This document shows positions 60,900 through 64,000 of a stretch of DNA of 64,000 nucleotides, piece after piece. Numbering within the stretch: position 1 is the first letter of the stretch; every line of letters begins with the position of its first letter. The notes below the pieces were generated by a model, which had not been told where the DNA came from, searched no databases, and was given only the letters and a program-made list of their open reading frames with translations. Both the position numbers and the translations under genes were made by a program. Source of the stretch: Theobroma cacao (Eukaryota; Streptophyta; Magnoliopsida; Malvales; Malvaceae); NCBI RefSeq assembly GCF_000208745.1, contig NC_030855.1, positions 6,604,695 to 6,668,694 on the forward strand. The letters are read 5' to 3'.

Positions 60900-62090
60900 T
60901 TGTATATCATTGTGCCTCCTCGACGTGAGCTACCACCTATCACTAGATCTACCGATAGGGGAAGAGGTCGCCTCAAACAGAGTCGATCGGATTCCATAGA
61001 AGAGGAGTCGGCTGCGTTTTCTTTTAGAGCAGTTCCTACTACTGAGTCTACTGACATTCTTGTACCTCCTCTACCACCTGTTGCTACTCCTGGCGTACCT
61101 GCCATGTCACCCGAGGCAGCTCAGGCATTAGTGGCTTTTTTCGCTGCTCTTACGAGCCAAGCTCAAGCTGGTCCAGTTCCACTCGCTATTTCCCCTGTAA
61201 CAGCCCCAGTACCACCACCTTCTATTCCACCCCAAACACCGGACGTCTCCATTTCTAAGAAATTGAAGGAAGCTGGACAGTTAGGTTGCGTCTCGTTTAC
61301 TGGTGAGTTAGATGCGACCGCAGCTAGGGATTAGGTTATTCAAGTATCGGAGACACTGACAAATATGGGATTAGATGATGAGATGAAATTGAAGGTGGCT
61401 ACATGGTTATTTGAGAAGATAGCCCGTACCTGGTGGAGTTCAATAAAGTCTCGCTCTCCTATACCGTTGACTTGGATGGATTTTCTCCGAGAGTTCGATG
61501 GTCAGTACTACACCTATTTCCATCAGAAAGAGAAAAAGAGAGAATTTCTGAGCTTGAAACAAGGGAACATGACCATTGAGGAGTATGAAACTCGTTTTAA
61601 CGAGCTGATGTCTTATGTACCTGAGTTGGTGAGATTGGAGCAAGACCAGGAAAACTACTTTGAAGAGGGACTCCGTAATGAGATACGGGAGCGTATGATA
61701 GTGACTGGCAAGGAGTCGTATAAGGAAGTTGTGCAGATGGCCTTACGGGCTGAGAAGCTCGCCACTGAGAATAGACGGATCCGAGCTAAGTTTGCAAAGA
61801 GAAAGAATTCACCTACGTTCCCGGGTTAGTCTTCAAAGAGAGGCAGAGATTCAACATTTACTGTAAGAAGTACTACCTCAGCATCTGTGGCATCCACTAG
61901 ACCTCCATCTCAACAATCATAGCTGAGATCTTCTAGATTTGATCTGCCAGTGATGAGTAATCAGAGGGGGACTTCAGTAGGATTGGATAGATGTCGTAAT
62001 TGCGGAGCATTTCATGTTGGGTCATGCAGAAAGCCTGTAAGATGTTTTCAATGCGGCCAACAGGGGCATATTTAGAGAGATTGTCCTCAG
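60900..62090 (+). pseudogene. Tekay-like gypsy gag
   Basis: This is the structural polyprotein of the element. 60900-61331 is a Pro/Ala-rich N-terminus, closed by a stop at 61332-61334 within 'ARD*VIQVSETL', where a Trp codon is expected. 61365-61829 is the retrotransposon Gag domain ('TWWSSIKSRSPIPLTWMDFL', then 'REFDGQYY', 'REFLSLKQGNMTIEEYETRF'). Two CCHC knuckles follow at about 61992-62026 (C-R-N-C-G-A-F-H...C) and 62043-62085 (C-F-Q-C-G-Q-Q-G-H...C), the second containing an in-frame stop. There are four in-frame stops in all, so no full Gag is made. Confidence 0.85.
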
Positions 62091-62249
62091 TTGAGACGGG
62101 GTACAGTAGCTACTTCTACTCCTCCTACTCGTATTAGTATACCGCGGAGAGACACTTCGAGATCACAGTCCAAACAGGGCCCAGTGATACGGTCAGGCAT
62201 GGGGAGTAATACCCTAGAGTAGCCATCTTTCAGACTGTAACCCCAGATT

Positions 62250-63080
62250 TTGACCAGGGTTATTACAGTGACTGAGGATGAAGCCCAAGTTCGACCTAGC
62301 ATAGTGACAAGTACTATGATTGTGTTTGATAGAGATGCACATGTTTTGATAGATTCGGGCTTCGATAGATCATACGTGAACATATCATTTGCATCATTAT
62401 CAAATAGGAACCTGTCACCATTAGAGGAAAAGATTATAGTGCATATTCCTCTGGGTGAGCGGTTAGTAAGAAATATGTATTATAGAGACTGTGGTATTAA
62501 ATTTGGGGAAGAAGAATTTATGGGTAATTTAATCCCTTTGGAGATTCAGGATTTTGATTTGATCTTGGGTATGGATTGGTTATCCATTCATCGAGCAAAG
62601 GTGGATTGTTTTAAGAAAGAAGTGATTCTCCAGAGTTCAAAGGGAGCAGAAGCTGTATTTACGGGGGAGCGTCTAGTATTACCGTTTTGTGTAATCTCGG
62701 CCCTCAAAGCTTTGAAATTGGTGCTAAAGGGATATCCGGCATACTTGGCTCACGTGATTGATATATCGAGGGAGGAACCTAAGTTAGAGAATGTCCCCGT
62801 AGTAAGTGAGTTCCCTGATGTATTTCCTAATGAATTACTAAGACTTCCTCCCGATCGTGAGTTCGAATTCACCATTGACTTACTTTCGGGTATTGCCCCT
62901 ATCTCTATTCCTCCATATAGAATGGCCCCGGCGGAGTTGAAGGAGTTAAAAGTACAATTGCAAGAGTTAGTAGGCAAGGGTTTAATACGCCTTAGTACAT
63001 CTTCGTGGGGAGCACCGATTTTATTTGGGAAAAAGAAAGACGGGTACACTTCAGTTATGTATGAATTATTGACAGCTTAA
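62250..63080 (+). pseudogene. Tekay-like protease and start of reverse transcriptase
   Basis: A 276-codon open stretch. The protease motif is 'HVLIDSGFDRSYVNISFAS', in which the family's D-S-G-A has become D-S-G-F; 'DLILGMDWLSIHRAKVDC' follows. From about residue 190 comes the RT N-terminal region 'PPDREFEFTIDLLSGIAPIS' and 'PPYRMAPAELKELKVQLQEL'. The frame breaks at about 63055 within the 'KKKDG' to '[11 protein letters not shown]' interval, where sequence is altered or lost. This order (PR-RT) is that of gypsy chromoviruses. Confidence 0.85.
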
Positions 63081-64000
63081 CAGAATGACCATTAAGAACA
63101 AGTATCCGTTGCCGAGGATTGATGATCTTTTCGATCAATTACAGGGAGCTACAGTGTTTTCTAAGGTTGATATGAGGTCTGGGTATCATCAGTTGAGAAT
63201 TAAAGAATAGGATGTATCCAAGACAGCGTTCAGGACTCGGTACGATCATTATGAGTTCTTGGTCATGCCTTTCGAGTTAACTAACGCACCGGCAGCTTTT
63301 ATGGATATCATGAATAGGGTGTTCCACCCTTACTTGGACAAGTTTGTTATTGTGTTCATTGATGACATTCTGGTTTACTTGAGAGATAATGATGAGCACG
63401 TTACCCATTTGCGTATAGTATTACAGACTTTGCGGGAAGGACAATTGTATGCAAAGTTTTTGAAGTGTGAGTTTTGGTTACAGGAAATGGTATTCTTGGG
63501 ACACGTAGTATCGGGAGTTGGAATATATGTTGATCCAAGAAGATAAAGGCAATGTTACAATGGGAGCAACCTAAGACAGTGACGGAGATTCGTAGTTTTC
63601 TCGGATTAGTCAGTTATTATCGGAGGTTTGTTCAAGGATTTTCCTTAATAGTAGCTCATTTGACCCGTCTAACTCGTAAGGGAGTTAAGTTTAAGTGGGA
63701 CGATGTGTGTGAAAGTCGATTTCAGGAGCTGAAGAATCGGTTAACATCTACTCCAGTATTGACACTTCTTGTGAATGGTAAGGGATTTGTAGTATATAGT
63801 GATGCCTCAAAGTTGGGGTTGGGATGCGTATTGATGCAAGATGAAAAAGTGGTGGCTTATGCTTCTAGACAGCTAAAGAGGCATGAAGCATATTACCCTA
63901 CCCATGATTTAGAGTTAGCAGCAGTGGTGTTTGCTTTAAAAATCTAGAGGCATTACTTGTATGGTGAGCATTGTCGGGTATTTACAGATCATAAGAGTTT
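63081..64000 (+). pseudogene. Tekay-like reverse transcriptase and RNase H (runs off the window)
   Basis: RT continues with '[18 protein letters not shown]', '[15 protein letters not shown]', a stop at 63208, then '[19 protein letters not shown]' with the intact F-I-D-D catalytic box (63259-63546). A stop at 63544 is followed by the connection region '[17 protein letters not shown]' and RNase H '[17 protein letters not shown]', '[12 protein letters not shown]'. Another stop precedes 'VFTDHKS', where the window ends. Integrase, chromodomain and 3' LTR are outside. Confidence 0.85.

Noticed and set aside
1..64000. CRISPR arrays, bacterial operons, tRNA or rRNA genes, and pararetrovirus integrations
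   Set aside because: No regularly spaced repeats of CRISPR type, no cloverleaf or rRNA sequence, and no movement-protein or coat/RT layout of a plant pararetrovirus were seen. All RT sequences fit copia, gypsy or LINE.

Overview
The window is AT-rich nuclear DNA of a flowering plant. Two conventional, intron-containing genes sit in a large mass of degraded, nested transposable elements. Gene structure (GT-AG introns plus one GC-AG intron, a mitochondrial presequence) and the repeat types (Athila-like, Tekay/Del-like chromovirus, Ty1/copia, L1-type LINE with RNase H, PIF/Harbinger, hAT) point to a eudicot. I cannot name the species from sequence alone.

Layout. 1-1028 is the end of a long Tekay-like LTR. 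2414-6461 is an Athila-like 5' LTR, primer-binding site and broken gag/protease. 6462-11300 holds two LTR ends facing outward, with a 3.2 kb solo LTR nested between them. 11412-13932 has a 35-bp minisatellite, two small inverted-repeat elements and a hAT MITE. 14263-19176 (minus) is a complete ten-exon cytosolic tyrosyl-tRNA synthetase gene, 386 residues. 21490-32400 is a nest: a plus-strand copia gag remnant abuts a minus-strand SIRE-like LTR, which was split by a 7 kb non-coding copia-like element, followed by a decayed 'putative plant transposon protein' reading frame. 32350-35978 is the 3' end and LTR of another Athila-like element, carrying a 1 kb hAT relic. 35979-47520 is a decayed copia element whose reverse transcriptase is interrupted at 38268-46424 by an unusual inverted-LTR insertion. 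That insertion holds a truncated PIF/Harbinger element and a three-exon beta-glucosidase fragment. 48413-52522 (minus) is a complete nine-exon RluA-family pseudouridine synthase gene, 471 residues, probably mitochondrial. 52680-53294 is a hAT-type MITE, 54420-57770 a 5'-truncated LINE, and 57848-64000 the 5' LTR and gag-pol of a Tekay-like gypsy element that runs off the window.

Both host genes are on the minus strand and look intact: every exon junction keeps frame and the catalytic motifs are present. They act in translation (tRNA charging, and RNA pseudouridylation probably in mitochondria) but nothing links them functionally. All transposon reading frames carry stops or frameshifts.

The points most worth a second look are the insertion with two outward-facing U5 LTR ends and a perfect 5-bp target duplication inside the copia RT, a 3' LTR that appears to keep seven primer-site-derived bases, the captured GH1 exons, a cluster of TGTATCGATACA palindromes in one LTR, and two single-N positions that each separate duplicated sequence and look like assembly joins. 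I did not find a clearly new multi-gene system.
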